A stretch of DNA of 26,190 nt from Bremia lactucae (lineage: Eukaryota > Oomycota > Peronosporomycetes > Peronosporales > Peronosporaceae). The notes below the pieces were generated by a model. It saw only the letters and a program-made list of their open reading frames with translations. It was not told where the DNA came from and ran no database searches. Position 1 is the stretch's first letter; each line of letters opens with the position of its first letter. The position numbers and the translations under genes were made by a program. Of this stretch, positions 17,430 to 26,190 are shown piece after piece. The stretch covers positions 529,352-555,541 of the forward strand of contig NW_027152196.1 in the NCBI RefSeq assembly GCF_004359215.1, written 5' to 3'.

Positions 17430-19480
17430 ACTCATTCCAAGTGTATCATCATCAACCTTGTTTGAGGATATAAAGAAAGCCTACAAAGAAGATAAGGACC
17501 TTCAATGTTTGATGGATCATATAATGAATCCATCCGATAAATCTTTAAAAGATCTACCGGCTTTATATCGATCGTCATCCGGTCGATACACAACACGCAA
17601 CGGCTTATTGTATTACATAGCCATTACCGGTGACACTCCACATGTCGTCGTCCCAGCTCACACTTATTTGCGCTTGCGCATCATGTATGAGTGTCATGAT
17701 GCTCCAACAAGTGGACATCGTGGACGTGAGAAGACTAACCTCACAGTGAGTCGCGACTTTTACTAATGACCCCGCCAGTATCAGTTCGTACGCAAGTACA
17801 TTCGTGCTTGCGAGGTATGTCAACGAATGAAGCCTAGCCCTTCATCCCGTGCACCTCTTCAACCTCTACCCACTTCCGGGAGAGTGTTGGCAGTCCGTAT
17901 TTATGGTCTACATCTTCGGATTTTCCGAAGACTATCCCAAAGCATTGGAATCCTTGTTTTTGTAGACAGATTCAGCAAGATGGTACATCTTGCTGCGGTA
18001 CCAGAGTCGATTACGGCTCCGGGTTGTGCCCGTATCTTTATCGACACGGTATTCAACTCCATGGGTTACCCCGTGAACTGGTCTCGATTAGAGATTCACG
18101 GTTCACGGCGGAATTTTGGCAATTCGTGTTCCGATCTCTTGGAACACGGCTGACTATGTCAACATCCGACCACCCAGAAACGGATGGTCAAACAGAACGC
18201 GTAAATCCCGTCATTAAAGAGATACTTCCAGATTACGTCCAATCGTATCCGAATTGGAGCGAGGTTTTACCGATGGTCGAATTCGCCATCAATAATTCGG
18301 TGCATGCGTCTACAATGCATATACCGTTCTTCGTGAATGGCTTACGCCATCCTCGCATACCCACCCAATTAAAGGGATCCTCTAGTTCGAAGGGGGGGGG
18401 GACTCGCACGAGCAATACCATTTCTGGCTCATGCTCATCACGCATCGAAGTTAACAACGACGCGAGTGATGTCGATGTCGAAGAAAACGACATCGAAAAT
18501 GAGAATGATCTCATGGCAGTACGCACAAAGCGTACTGAAAAAGACAAAACAAATGAGTCAGCAGAGGAATTTATGCTGACACGAGAATCAGTAATCCATT
18601 TCGTACAGGATTCCGTTGCTAACGCAGTGGACTGTCAGAAATGGAACGCAGACAAACATGGAAGAGCAAACGTTCTTTCATTTAAGGTTAATGATCTAGT
18701 ACTACTCTCTACGGTAAACTTACCTAAGCGTGTAGTTACTAATATGGGTAGCAGTAAACTACTACCAAAGTTCATTGGGCCACTCCGTGAACTGAATCGC
18801 GGAGGCAATGCGTACACAACAGAATTGCCACGTAGAATGCAAACGCATCCTATGTTTTACTTTGGTCGGCTCCGCCCGTACCGTCAGTACACGGTTTCTC
18901 CCAAGGACGGATCTGACCACCCTTTTCAAGAATCCCTAAAAGATTCTTGTGGTCACGAACCAGATTCTCATGCTGAATCTGGAGATTCTCCTGTCGGTTC
19001 CGAAGATCCTCGAAACTGCGATAAGCTGACGACAGCTCATCACGAAGAGCGTGATATTTCCGGTCGTACTCCAACATTGAGTACGCACTCTCCGAACGGT
19101 TTTCCAACCGTTCGATATAGTGAGCCTGCATCGTCTGCTCCAACGAGTGACGCTTACCGCGCTCGTGTTCAAGACCGTCCTCCAATACATGGAGGTAGCG
19201 GTCGCGTTTGTCGACTTCGACCCTTGATCCGACACACGGTTCGGATCTATTTTTACCTCCTCCACCACAACCATTGGTCGATTTCCGCGGTGGCCAACGA
19301 TTCCTTGTGGAACGTATTCAAAACCACCGTGATGTGAAGGGGCAGCGAATGAGTTATCTGGTTAACTAGCGCGGTTATTCACCTTCGCATGACAGATGGG
19401 GGCCTCGTTCCCAGCTGGTTATTGACGTTGAGGGCCTCGTCTGTTAGTATAACGAGACTCATCAGATGGATTAGAGGGTC
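17430..19480 (+). pseudogene. Gypsy D integrase and chromodomain, broken
   Basis: The zinc-binding part (17460-17766) has CHDAPTSGHRG and ends at TAA where copies A, B and E read on. ACEVCQRMKPSPS follows near 17805-17840. VFVDRFSKMVHLAAV is near 17957-18000. From 18024 a frame of 437 codons is open to 19337; its second catalytic site reads VSIRDSRF, so the Asp is Ile, while DGQTERVN keeps Glu. The frame shifts again near 19190; the chromodomain (19277-19475) reads GGQRFLVERIQNHRDV, then SYLVN, TAG in place of the expected Trp, RGYSPSHD, and DVEGLV before a stop. Confidence 0.88.
18066..18730. repeat. 665-bp tract identical to 20892-21556 (copy in D)
   Basis: No mismatch or indel was found by eye against the tract in E, including a run of ten G near 18390. 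Sequence on both sides diverges at once (GTTACC versus TTTACC on the left, GCGTGTAG versus GCGATTAG on the right). Confidence 0.9.
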
Positions 19481-20036
19481 CATTGAAAAACGCGCGCCCC
19501 TGGCGCGTGTAAATCTATTGCAAAAAACGTCAATCGCATCGGCATCTCAATAGAGATGCGAGCCCTTCCCCAGGGGGAAGAAAGGGAGTATTCATCTCCT
19601 TTCACTCGTTTCGTATTGTCGACACAACATGGACACGGGTCGCCCTACGTGAGGCATGGAAGTCCTGCCTCACGAGACGACCGGTGCAATTTTAAACCTT
19701 GCACCGGTTGGATTCGTTTCTCAAACTTAACGCGAATTGCGTTAGGACTTTGAAGCCGCATCCAATGTCTTTGACATTGGAAAAAAACGCGCTTCAGGCT
19801 TGCATTAACGAGATTTTATCTCGCTTGTTGTTGCCACTATACCATCGATGCTTAAGAAAACCATCGAGGTAAAAATCTTCCTTAGCGCAAAAGTTCTTCG
19901 CGCTGGGATCCAGGCCATGTAGCTTTGCCGCAATAAATAAAGGATATTAATTGTGAGGAGTTGTCTCTCCAGACAAGTTACTGACTAGCCGTTCGGGTAA
20001 AGCCACGGCTTTTTCTCAGGGTAAGACGAGACATTT
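18850..20036 (-). pseudogene. Antisense ORF of gypsy D (aORF), N-terminus missing
   Basis: The last 111 codons (19185-18850) are open and form a coiled coil: LEHERGKRHSLEQTMQAHYI, LEYDRKYHALRDELSSAY, LQIQHENLVRDHKNLLGILE. The open frame extends upstream through a segment opposite the chromodomain (HHGGFEYVPQG, VVVEEVKIDPNRVSD). A one-base frameshift separates the two near 19205. Upstream homology continues to about 20036, where D is cut. Of 107 aligned residues with copy E, 90 are identical, whereas the overlapping sense frame matches at only 73. Confidence 0.6.
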
Positions 20037-20044
20037 TATTGTAT

Positions 20045-22295
20045 GTACTCGGACACGGACCATGCGTCATTACGCACGGCCCTAAACAGTCCACACCTCT
20101 CGCAAAGAATGGCGAGGTGGCTATCCTTCTTTACGGAGAATAATTTCTTCGTAGAATATAAACTAGAACGACTTAATGTCGTCGCTAATGCGTTATCACG
20201 CTGACCCGATTTCGAGCCGGCTGTGCACTCGAGCAGTGAAAATAATCCCACTGTTGCAACACTCATTACAAGTGTTCCATCATCACCTCTGTTTGATGAC
20301 ATAAAAAAGCCTACACAGAAGATAAAGACCTTCTCCATTTAATCGATCATCTCATGAATTCATTTAATAAATCTTTTAAAGATTTACCGGCTTTATACCG
20401 ATTGTCGTCCGATCGATACACAACCCGCAACGACTTACTGTACTACATAGCCGTTGCCAACGACATTCCACGTGTTGTCGTCCCTACTCACAATGATTTG
20501 CGCTAGCGCATCATGTATGAGTGTCACGATGCACCAACAAGTGGGCATCGTGGACATGAAAAAACTTGTCTCACAGTAAGTCGCGACTTTTACTGGTCCC
20601 GTTAGTATCACTTCGTGCGCAGGTACTTTCGTGCTTGCGAGGTATGTCGACGGATGAAGCCTAGCCCTTCATCTTTTGCACCTTTCAAAACTTTCCCACT
20701 TCCGGCAGAATGTTGGCAGTCCATATCTATGGACTTCGTCTTCGGATTTCATGAAGCCGTCACAAAAATAATGGAATCCTTGTTTTTGTAAACAGATATA
20801 GCAAGATGGTACATCTTGTTGCAGTACCAGAACTGATCCTGGCTCCGGGTTGTGCCCGTTCTTTATCGACACGATATTCAAACTGCACTGTTTACCCCGT
20901 GAACTGGTCTCGATTAGAGATTCACGGTTCACGGCGGAATTTTGGCAATTCGTGTTCCGATCTCTTGGAACACGGCTGACTATGTCAACATCCGACCACC
21001 CAGAAACGGATGGTCAAACAGAACGCGTAAATCCCGTCATTAAAGAGATACTTCCAGATTACGTCCAATCGTATCCGAATTGGAGCGAGGTTTTACCGAT
21101 GGTCGAATTCGCCATCAATAATTCGGTGCATGCGTCTACAATGCATATACCGTTCTTCGTGAATGGCTTACGCCATCCTCGCATACCCACCCAATTAAAG
21201 GGATCCTCTAGTTCGAAGGGGGGGGGGACTCGCACGAGCAATACCATTTCTGGCTCATGCTCATCACGCATCGAAGTTAACAACGACGCGAGTGATGTCG
21301 ATGTCGAAGAAAACGACATCGAAAATGAGAATGATCTCATGGCAGTACGCACAAAGCGTACTGAAAAAGACAAAACAAATGAGTCAGCAGAGGAATTTAT
21401 GCTGACACGAGAATCAGTAATCCATTTCGTACAGGATTCCGTTGCTAACGCAGTGGACTGTCAGAAATGGAACGCAGACAAACATGGAAGAGCAAACGTT
21501 CTTTCATTTAAGGTTAATGATCTAGTACTACTCTCTACGGTAAACTTACCTAAGCGATTAGTCACTCATGTGGGTAGCAGTAAACTACTACCCAAGTTCA
21601 TTGGGCCTTTCCGTGTTCTGCATCGCAGAGACAATGCATACACAATAGAATTGCCACGTAGGATGCGAACGCATCTTACGTTTTACGTTGGTCGGCTCCG
21701 CCCGTACCATCAGTACGCGGCTTCTCCCGAGGACGGATTTGACCACCCTTTTCAAGAATCCCCAAAATATTCTTGTGATCGCGAACCAGATTCTCATGTT
21801 GAACCTGAAGTTTCTCATGCCGGTTCCGAATATCCTCGAAACTACGATGAGCTGACGACAGCTCATCGCGAACAGCATGATACTTCCGCTCGTACTCCAA
21901 CATGGAGTACGCACTCTTCGAACGGTCTTCCAATCGCTCGATATGGTGAGCCTGCACCGTCTGCTCCAACGAGCGACGCTTGCCGCGCTCGTGGTCAAGT
22001 CCCTCCTCATAATAATGGAGGAAGTGATTGATTCTGTCGATCCTCGACATTAGATCCGACACACGGTTCGGATTTAATTTCCCTCCTCCACCAAAATCAT
22101 TGATGGATTCCCACTTGTGGAACGTATCCAGAATTACCGTGATGTGAAGTGGCAGCGAACGAGTTATCTTGCTTGCTGGCGTGGTTATCCACCTTCACAT
22201 GACAGCTAGGAGCCTCGTTCCATGCTGGTTGCTGACGTCGAAGGCCTCGTCCGTCAGTATGACGAGACCTATCCGATGGTTCAGAAGGCCATCGG
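20045..22295 (+). pseudogene. Gypsy E pol remnant: RNase H, integrase, chromodomain
   Basis: RNase H and the zinc-binding part (20045-20660) are frameshifted; CHDAPTSGHRGH-type and RACEVC stretches are visible near 20530 and 20640. From 20850 a 393-codon frame runs to 22031: VSIRDSRFTAEFWQFVFRSL (catalytic Asp lost, as in D), DGQTERVN (Glu kept), NAVDCQKWNADKHGRAN, FYVGRLRPYHQY, then a variable linker. The chromodomain (22110-22275) reads LVERIQNYRDV, SYLACWRGYPPSHDS, a TAG, then DVEGLVRQYDET. Its first residues (GGQRF) are deleted. The linker overlaps the antisense coiled-coil frame. Confidence 0.88.
20892..21556. repeat. 665-bp tract identical to 18066-18730 (copy in E)
   Basis: This is the partner of the tract in D. 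It covers the second and third catalytic sites of integrase and most of its C-terminal domain, and ends inside NLPKR. Confidence 0.9.
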
Positions 22296-23349
22296 AAATC
22301 ACGCGTCCCTGGCGCTTGTAGATCGATTGCAAAACGTCAATCGAATCTCGCATCTCAATAGAGATGCGAGTCCTTCCCCAGGGTGAAGAAAGGGAATAGA
22401 CATCCCCTTTTACCCTCTTCGAGTTGTCAAGACAAGACGGACAGGGATCACCCCACGTGAGGCATGGAAGCTCAGCCTCACGTGACAACCGATGTAATTT
22501 ATACTTTGCACCCGTTGGAGTTCGTTTCTGAAACTTAACGCGATTCGCGTTAAGTTTTTGAAGCCAGGCTTCGCGTCCAATGTCTTTGACATTGCAAATG
22601 AACGCGCTCCAGCCACTAAACTATCGATGCTAAAGAAAAGCATCGAGATAAAATCTTTCTCAGCGCGAAAGTTCTTCGCGCTGGGATCAAGGCCATGTAG
22701 CTTTGTCGCAATAAATAAAGGATATTTATTGTGAGGAGTAGTATCTTCGGACAAGCTACTGATTAGCCGTTCTGGCAAAAGCCACGGCTTCTTTTCAGGG
22801 GTGAGATGAGACATTTTACTACCTCCACTCCCCTGAGTGGTACCCACTGAAGCAGGGGTACCACAAGAACTTTTATTACGATGGCTTACGCCATCGTCGT
22901 CACCTTGCACAGAAACAGGTGCAGGTGACCGTACGGGAGACGGAACGGACGATGAGGAATCATCCTCATCGTCGGAGCCAAAAAAAAAAGACTATTAACT
23001 CGTCTATCAGAATGAGCCTCTCATTCGATGGCTCATAGGAAGCCGCCTGACGTCTATCAGGCGACTGTTCTATTCTCCCCGAGTTGGTCTTTTCGTCCGA
23101 CTCGCATTAGTAGTCGACCTTCAAAGTGGGGTCGTATTCATGTGGTGAATCACCACGTGCACTCGCAACATCTAGTGTTGTGCGAGTGAAAGACACTACG
23201 GCGGACATTCCGTCTGCCGCAAGAGATAACAATGCGTCACCCGCGGCTGCACGAACCGCAGCCGAAGGCGCAGCACTATCGTCAACCCGCATGAGCTGAT
23301 TCTTCATGCGATGGAATTTAAAATGATGGTTCTGACCAATCAACAACAT
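21676..23349 (-). pseudogene. Antisense ORF of gypsy E (aORF), best-preserved copy
   Basis: This minus-strand frame starts 87 bases from the LTR and ends opposite the integrase C-terminus, about 558 codons. Parts: Ala-rich N-terminus (23349-23107, SAAPSAAVRAAAGDALLSL) ending in a TAA that copy B reads through; acidic Ser/Pro stretch with SSSSVPSPVRSPAP (about 22960-22910), preceded by a frameshift at a run of ten A; a 166-codon frame (22910-22410) with HGLDPSAKNFRAEKDF and a Cys- and Arg-containing end; a 97-codon frame (22488-22195) with MRDSIDVLQSIYKRQGR; and a 128-codon coiled coil (22062-21676) with LDHERGKRRSLEQTVQ, LEYERKYHAVRDELSS and NILGILEKGG. No family was recognised; structural or RNA-binding roles are guesses. 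Confidence 0.62.
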
Positions 23350-23410
23350 TTTAAAATTAAGTGGTCACATAGTGACCACTCCATCCAATGACAGGCAGAG
23401 TGATTGTCGT

Positions 23411-23435
23411 TTAAGGGAGAGGTGATGCAACGGGG
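23411..23435 (+). other. Polypurine tract of gypsy copy E
   Basis: A purine-rich run (AAGGGAGAGGTGATGCAACGGGG) directly precedes the LTR start TGTATCG and would prime plus-strand synthesis. Copy B has the same arrangement. Confidence 0.55.
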
Positions 23436-23838
23436 TGTATCGTTACATGATATAACACTTAAAGTTAGTTAATTAATATATTATCTAAAAGGTAAATAAT
23501 ATTTGGAGGATATTACTATCGACCATTATACCTATTTTTTCCGCAGACTACTCAGCTGTAGGAGTAATCAAAGAGAGAGTTACAGATAAGATAGAGATAA
23601 GAATTCAATTGCATGTTTAGTATTGGTTTATAATTAGTTAGAGTTAACAGATAGAAAGAAGGGATACTTAATTATATTAATACAGTTTTCATTTAACCCC
23701 GTTTGAGCTAGTTACCTGAAAGAGAAGTCTTCCTCTGCACGTACCAGTGTACGTGAAATAGCGTAAGGCACCACTCGCAACTGGAGCAGTGCGAAGGGAC
23801 TTGTACTGAAGCAGTACAAGTCGTAGTGCCCCGATACA
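23436..23838 (+). repeat. Gypsy LTR shared by copies E and F
   Basis: The 403-bp LTR starts TGTATCG and ends CGATACA, so its ends form a 7-bp inversion. A polypurine tract lies before it and a primer-like TGG two bases after it, which fixes both ends. It holds several perfect hairpins, the best at 23798-23822 (GACTTGTACTG, three-base loop, CAGTACAAGTC). The body is A/T rich. One LTR between two internal regions is what unequal recombination between LTRs produces. Confidence 0.82.
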
Positions 23839-23840
23839 CC

Positions 23841-23853
23841 TGGTAGCACTTTG
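23841..23853 (+). other. Candidate primer binding site of gypsy copy F
   Basis: TGGTAGCACTTTG begins two bases after the LTR. TGG pairs with the CCA end of a tRNA, and the spacing is usual for LTR elements. The tRNA was not identified. Confidence 0.5.
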
Positions 23854-23880
23854 TAGTCCGTCCAAGGACCACATTTCCCA

Positions 23881-23904
23881 CATCTAACATGGACATGTTA
23901 GATG
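23881..23904 (+). promoter_or_regulatory. Perfect hairpin enclosing the gag start codon
   Basis: Arms CATCTAACATG (23881-23891) and CATGTTAGATG (23894-23904) pair fully over 11 bp with a two-base gap (a few inner pairs would open to make the loop). The ATG of gag at 23889 is the inner end of the left arm. In RNA this would bury the start codon. Confidence 0.6.
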
Positions 23905-24829
23905 ATAGTGGGAATACGCATCACGTTTCTTCAGAAAGCTACTCCTTTCTAAGTGACATAGAAAGGAGTGCGGTCGAATTAATGAGTTCGACCGTAAGAA
24001 ACGATGCAATCTTGGCTATGCTGTCCAATTTGGACAGAGATGCTCTGCATTCAACCATCGCCAAGTTCATACAACATGAACTTGACGAAATGAAGGAAAA
24101 AGTAGCCTTGCTGAATCAGCAAGGCTTTCAACAGGCGGAACTGATGAGGTTACAACATGTACAGACTACCTGGGATGCGCAAACGCGTCGTTTCGAAACC
24201 TTAAAGATTGACATCTCTAAGTATAGGGGAGTCGAAAAAGACTCCCGCTTAAGATCGTTTGTCGAGTTAGACGATGCCATAAGGGCTCGTCACATCGTCG
24301 ACGAGCAAATGCAAGTCGCATTTGCTCAGTCAAATTTGGCAGGTCGTACCAAAACTTGGGCACTAGGCCTCAAGTTGCTCGACCCATACGTCTTTGGGTC
24401 GCTAGAGGCTCTTAAAGCCCGGGTCAAACAGACGTTAGAACCGCCAAGGGCTGAGTTCAGAGCTCGTTCAGAGCTTCCGAAACTCAAGCAAGGCAAGCGT
24501 GATGTTCACGCATATGCCCAGCACATTGACGCTTAGCGAGTTTTCTTACAAATAACCCAGTCCATGGACACACGTTGATTACGGCGTTCATGCAAGGTCT
24601 TATGAATGGTCCCGTAAAGACCCACCTGTTCCGGTTGGAACTGGATAGGCTTGAAGAAGCAATATCCGTTGCGGGACAGGAGGACTTTAGCTTGATACAG
24701 GCTCAAGCTAGTTCGTCATCATATCGTCCTCCAAGACGACACGAGTTAGGAGGTCCAAAACCCATGGACCTTTCTTACGCCGAAAGCGAGAGAACTCGCT
24801 TCTCGAACAATAAGCAATCGCAGAAATAA
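23889..24829 (+). pseudogene. Gypsy F gag, frameshifted once
   Basis: Gag builds the particle. The first frame (23889-24536, 215 codons) has a charged helical N-terminus (LDRDALHSTIAKFIQHELDE, KEKVALLNQQGFQQAELMRL) and a retrotransposon-gag-like part (FETLKIDISKYRG, FAQSNLAGRTKTWALG, LKQGKRDVHAYAQHI). A one-base loss near 24530 leads to TAG; the other frame continues as NPVHGHTLITAFMQGLMNGP to 24829. The zinc knuckle beyond the TAA at 24827 reads HRSQKLGHYAHEC: His and last Cys remain, the first two Cys do not. The start is chosen because it is the first ATG after the primer site and the frame begins there. Confidence 0.85.
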
Positions 24830-24860
24830 CATCGCTCCCAAAAATTAGGACACTACGCTC

Positions 24861-25432
24861 ATGAGTGTAGTGCCCCACGCCCAGCACCGAAAGGTACTGA
24901 ACGTAATTTTGGACCGTATGCCAAAAAGGGCAACGGTCTTTGGTCCGACGTTGTTCCGAAATCGCAACAGCGAGGCAGACCGCTCGGGGCCAGTAGGGGC
25001 GCAACGCCCTACTGATCTAGCAACCTCAAGAGAATTTGCAAATCTCTTGGCTAAAGTTGCTCCAGACACACAATCATTATGTATTTCCGCACCTGGCGGT
25101 GAGGTACCCCTCATCACCTTGAAATTAAAAGTGACAAATGATTTGTCACTTAGAGCTCTAGTGGACTGCGGGGCGTCGAATATCTTTATTCGTCGCCAGT
25201 CACTAGAGGGTCGTAGACTCAAATATATTGAGCGCGACATCTCTTTAACGAGGATGACGGTGCTTCAGCGACAGGCGCATCGATAACAGTGATGAAACGA
25301 GTAGTGAAATTTCACTACACGTTAAGAGATTTACAGTATGATGATGATTTCATCGTACTGGATTTGGATGACAAATTTGATGTCATCCTAGGTTTACCTT
25401 GGCTCAGAAAATATGAGCCAAAGATTAGCTAG
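24861..25432 (+). pseudogene. Gypsy F protease, frameshifted
   Basis: A frame from 24861 to 25286 contains LRALVDCGASNIFIRRQSLE, with the DCGAS active site at about 25165-25179. A base loss near 25262 (compare GCGTCTAGCG in A) shifts the frame; the rest reads ATGASITVMKRVV, then LDDKFDVILGLPWLRKYEP and IS followed by TAG at 25430-25432 in the place of the usual Trp. A shares the TAG. Confidence 0.85.
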
Positions 25433-26190
25433 CAGCATCGATCCGTAAAGATGCCTGCCACTTGTTCATCAGATGGCCATCTGATGAACGTCTTGGAGCG
25501 TCCACAAGCGTGTGGATGTACTACGAGTGAGTGCGATGGCCTCACTTGTGGTACGGTCGTTAGTACAACCGCACAAGATCACAGTGTGATTACCAATCAC
25601 AATGTGGAGTCAGCTGCCGGCGGCTGTGTTAATGCACAGGCAGCGCCGAAGGTCCACCACTCGAAAAGGTCGAGTGGATTGGGACATGAATGTACGCTTA
25701 GTGGGCGACATTCAAGGAGTATACCGGTTGCCCAGAAAGGACAACACGATGATCCAAGGTCGAGTAGAGAGTCGACCGTAGTGGACCCGACTGTGATAGC
25801 GCAATCACACTCGGAAGACGTTGAGGGAAGAGGTCCCCACGTATTTGAGGAGAAATCCCCTCAAATGGTAGAAGTTACTAGACTTCTAAATCCCGAGGGA
25901 TTAATCCCCCGGCAGCCTGTGGATAAATCCCAGGAAGAAACCGAGACATTAAATGTCTTGGTTAATGATGGATCGAGAGTAGGCGCTTCTACTCTTGATC
26001 TGTATGCGCCTCCGAAGTTAACTTCGGAGATAACTCAATTACCAACCCTAGAACCTAAGCGGTTCTTGAGAGATCTGCATTGTGGGAAAATCAAGCAGAT
26101 CTGCGTACTCGTCACAGAGGACGATTACGTAACCGACATTCGGTCAGCGGTAATTTTTGCAGAGAACGAACGGGTTCTCAGCAGCTCATC
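24979..26190 (+). repeat. Direct repeat with 1-1211
   Basis: This is the F side of the direct repeat. F has fewer stops than A across the shared stretch. Confidence 0.88.
25433..26190 (+). CDS. Gypsy F polyprotein spacer between protease and RT, open to the window end
   Basis: In the protease frame, no stop occurs from after the TAG at 25430 to the last base, about 252 codons. The first ATG is at 25451 (MPATCSSDGHLMNVLERPQ). The protein is polar, with Cys-rich, Ser/Thr-rich and acidic stretches, and ends in a part that looks like the lead-in to RT (PPKLTSEITQLP, KRFLRDLHCGKIKQICVLV). No domain is recognised, which is usual for this spacer. Copy A contains the same protein with extra stops. 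It would be made as part of the polyprotein, not from its own start. Confidence 0.65.

Larger units (their letters stand above)
17408..20040 (+). mobile_element. Gypsy copy D, right part (integrase to 3' region)
   Basis: Gypsy sequence resumes after the copia junction and runs through integrase and chromodomain into the 3' region that carries the antisense frame, ending near 20040 against copy E. No LTR is attached. Positions 18066-18730 are identical to 20892-21556 of copy E at a constant offset of 2,826 bp, while flanking parts differ noticeably. Confidence 0.9.
20045..23838 (+). mobile_element. Gypsy copy E, 5'-truncated, with 3' LTR
   Basis: This copy starts inside RNase H (GGACCATGCGTCATTACG at about 20056), follows copy D directly, and runs through integrase, chromodomain, antisense frame, polypurine tract and LTR (23436-23838). 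It is the only copy here with an almost complete 3' end. The LTR is followed at once by a primer site and gag of copy F, so it is shared between two elements. Confidence 0.92.
23436..26190 (+). mobile_element. Gypsy copy F, 5' half, continues beyond the window
   Basis: LTR, primer site, gag, protease and the spacer before RT follow in order up to the window edge. It is the least decayed copy: long frames are separated by only a few lesions. From 24979 onward it repeats positions 1 to 1211 of copy A at roughly 90% identity. Confidence 0.92.

Noticed and set aside
18233..18547. Minus-strand open frame of 104 codons, identical at 21059-21373
   Set aside because: It is the shadow of a Ser- and Asp-rich integrase stretch; the two copies agree only because they lie in the identical 665-bp tract. 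It is not readable as a conserved protein in A or B.
22971..22990. Run of ten A (22981-22990) as a retroposed poly-A tail
   Set aside because: It lies inside the antisense ORF region of gypsy E and continues colinear family sequence on both sides; a homopolymer expansion.

Overview
The window is a repeat graveyard from a eukaryotic genome, most likely a plant-pathogenic oomycete (Phytophthora or downy-mildew type). This inference rests on the style of the Ty3/gypsy polyprotein (protease with a DCGAS active site, RT, RNase H, integrase, C-terminal chromodomain), the Ty1/copia polyprotein and a LINE endonuclease. I see no intact host gene. Nearly all coding sequence is broken retrotransposon, so most coding entries are given as pseudogenes.

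Layout. Copy A (1-5262, +) is a decayed gypsy element running from late gag to the chromodomain and cut before its 3' LTR. It abuts copy B (5264-9136, -), a second gypsy that keeps its 3' LTR and runs back to RNase H. A and B form an inverted repeat with arms of about 2.7 kb and share lesions. Positions 9140-12587 hold LINE-like minus-strand sequence (endonuclease 9290-10000) and a tRNA-derived element. Gypsy copy D (+) starts at 12588, is broken by a copia element (12730-17413) and resumes at 17408, ending near 20040. Copy E (+, 20045-23435) follows in tandem. One LTR (23436-23838) serves as the 3' LTR of E and the 5' LTR of copy F. F (gag, protease, protease-RT spacer) runs off the right edge, and its last 1.2 kb repeats the first 1.2 kb of the window.

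Two features recur in the gypsy family and look undescribed to me. First, an antisense reading frame of about 550 codons starts just inside the 3' LTR, runs opposite to pol through the chromodomain and ends at the integrase C-terminus. It encodes a long coiled coil, and where two copies can be compared it is better conserved than the overlapping sense frame. Second, the gypsy sequence is packed with short perfect hairpins (8-11 bp stems, small loops), far above chance. The copia and LINE sequences appear to have few.

The copia element is also rearranged: a 190-bp inversion inside gag, an inverted 3' end (pol tail plus LTR), loss of the RT catalytic box, and a class-II-tRNA-like module in its LTR. 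A 665-bp stretch is identical in D and E although their flanks differ by roughly a tenth, which suggests gene conversion or an assembly artefact.

All identities and counts were made by eye from the sequence. No database search was possible.
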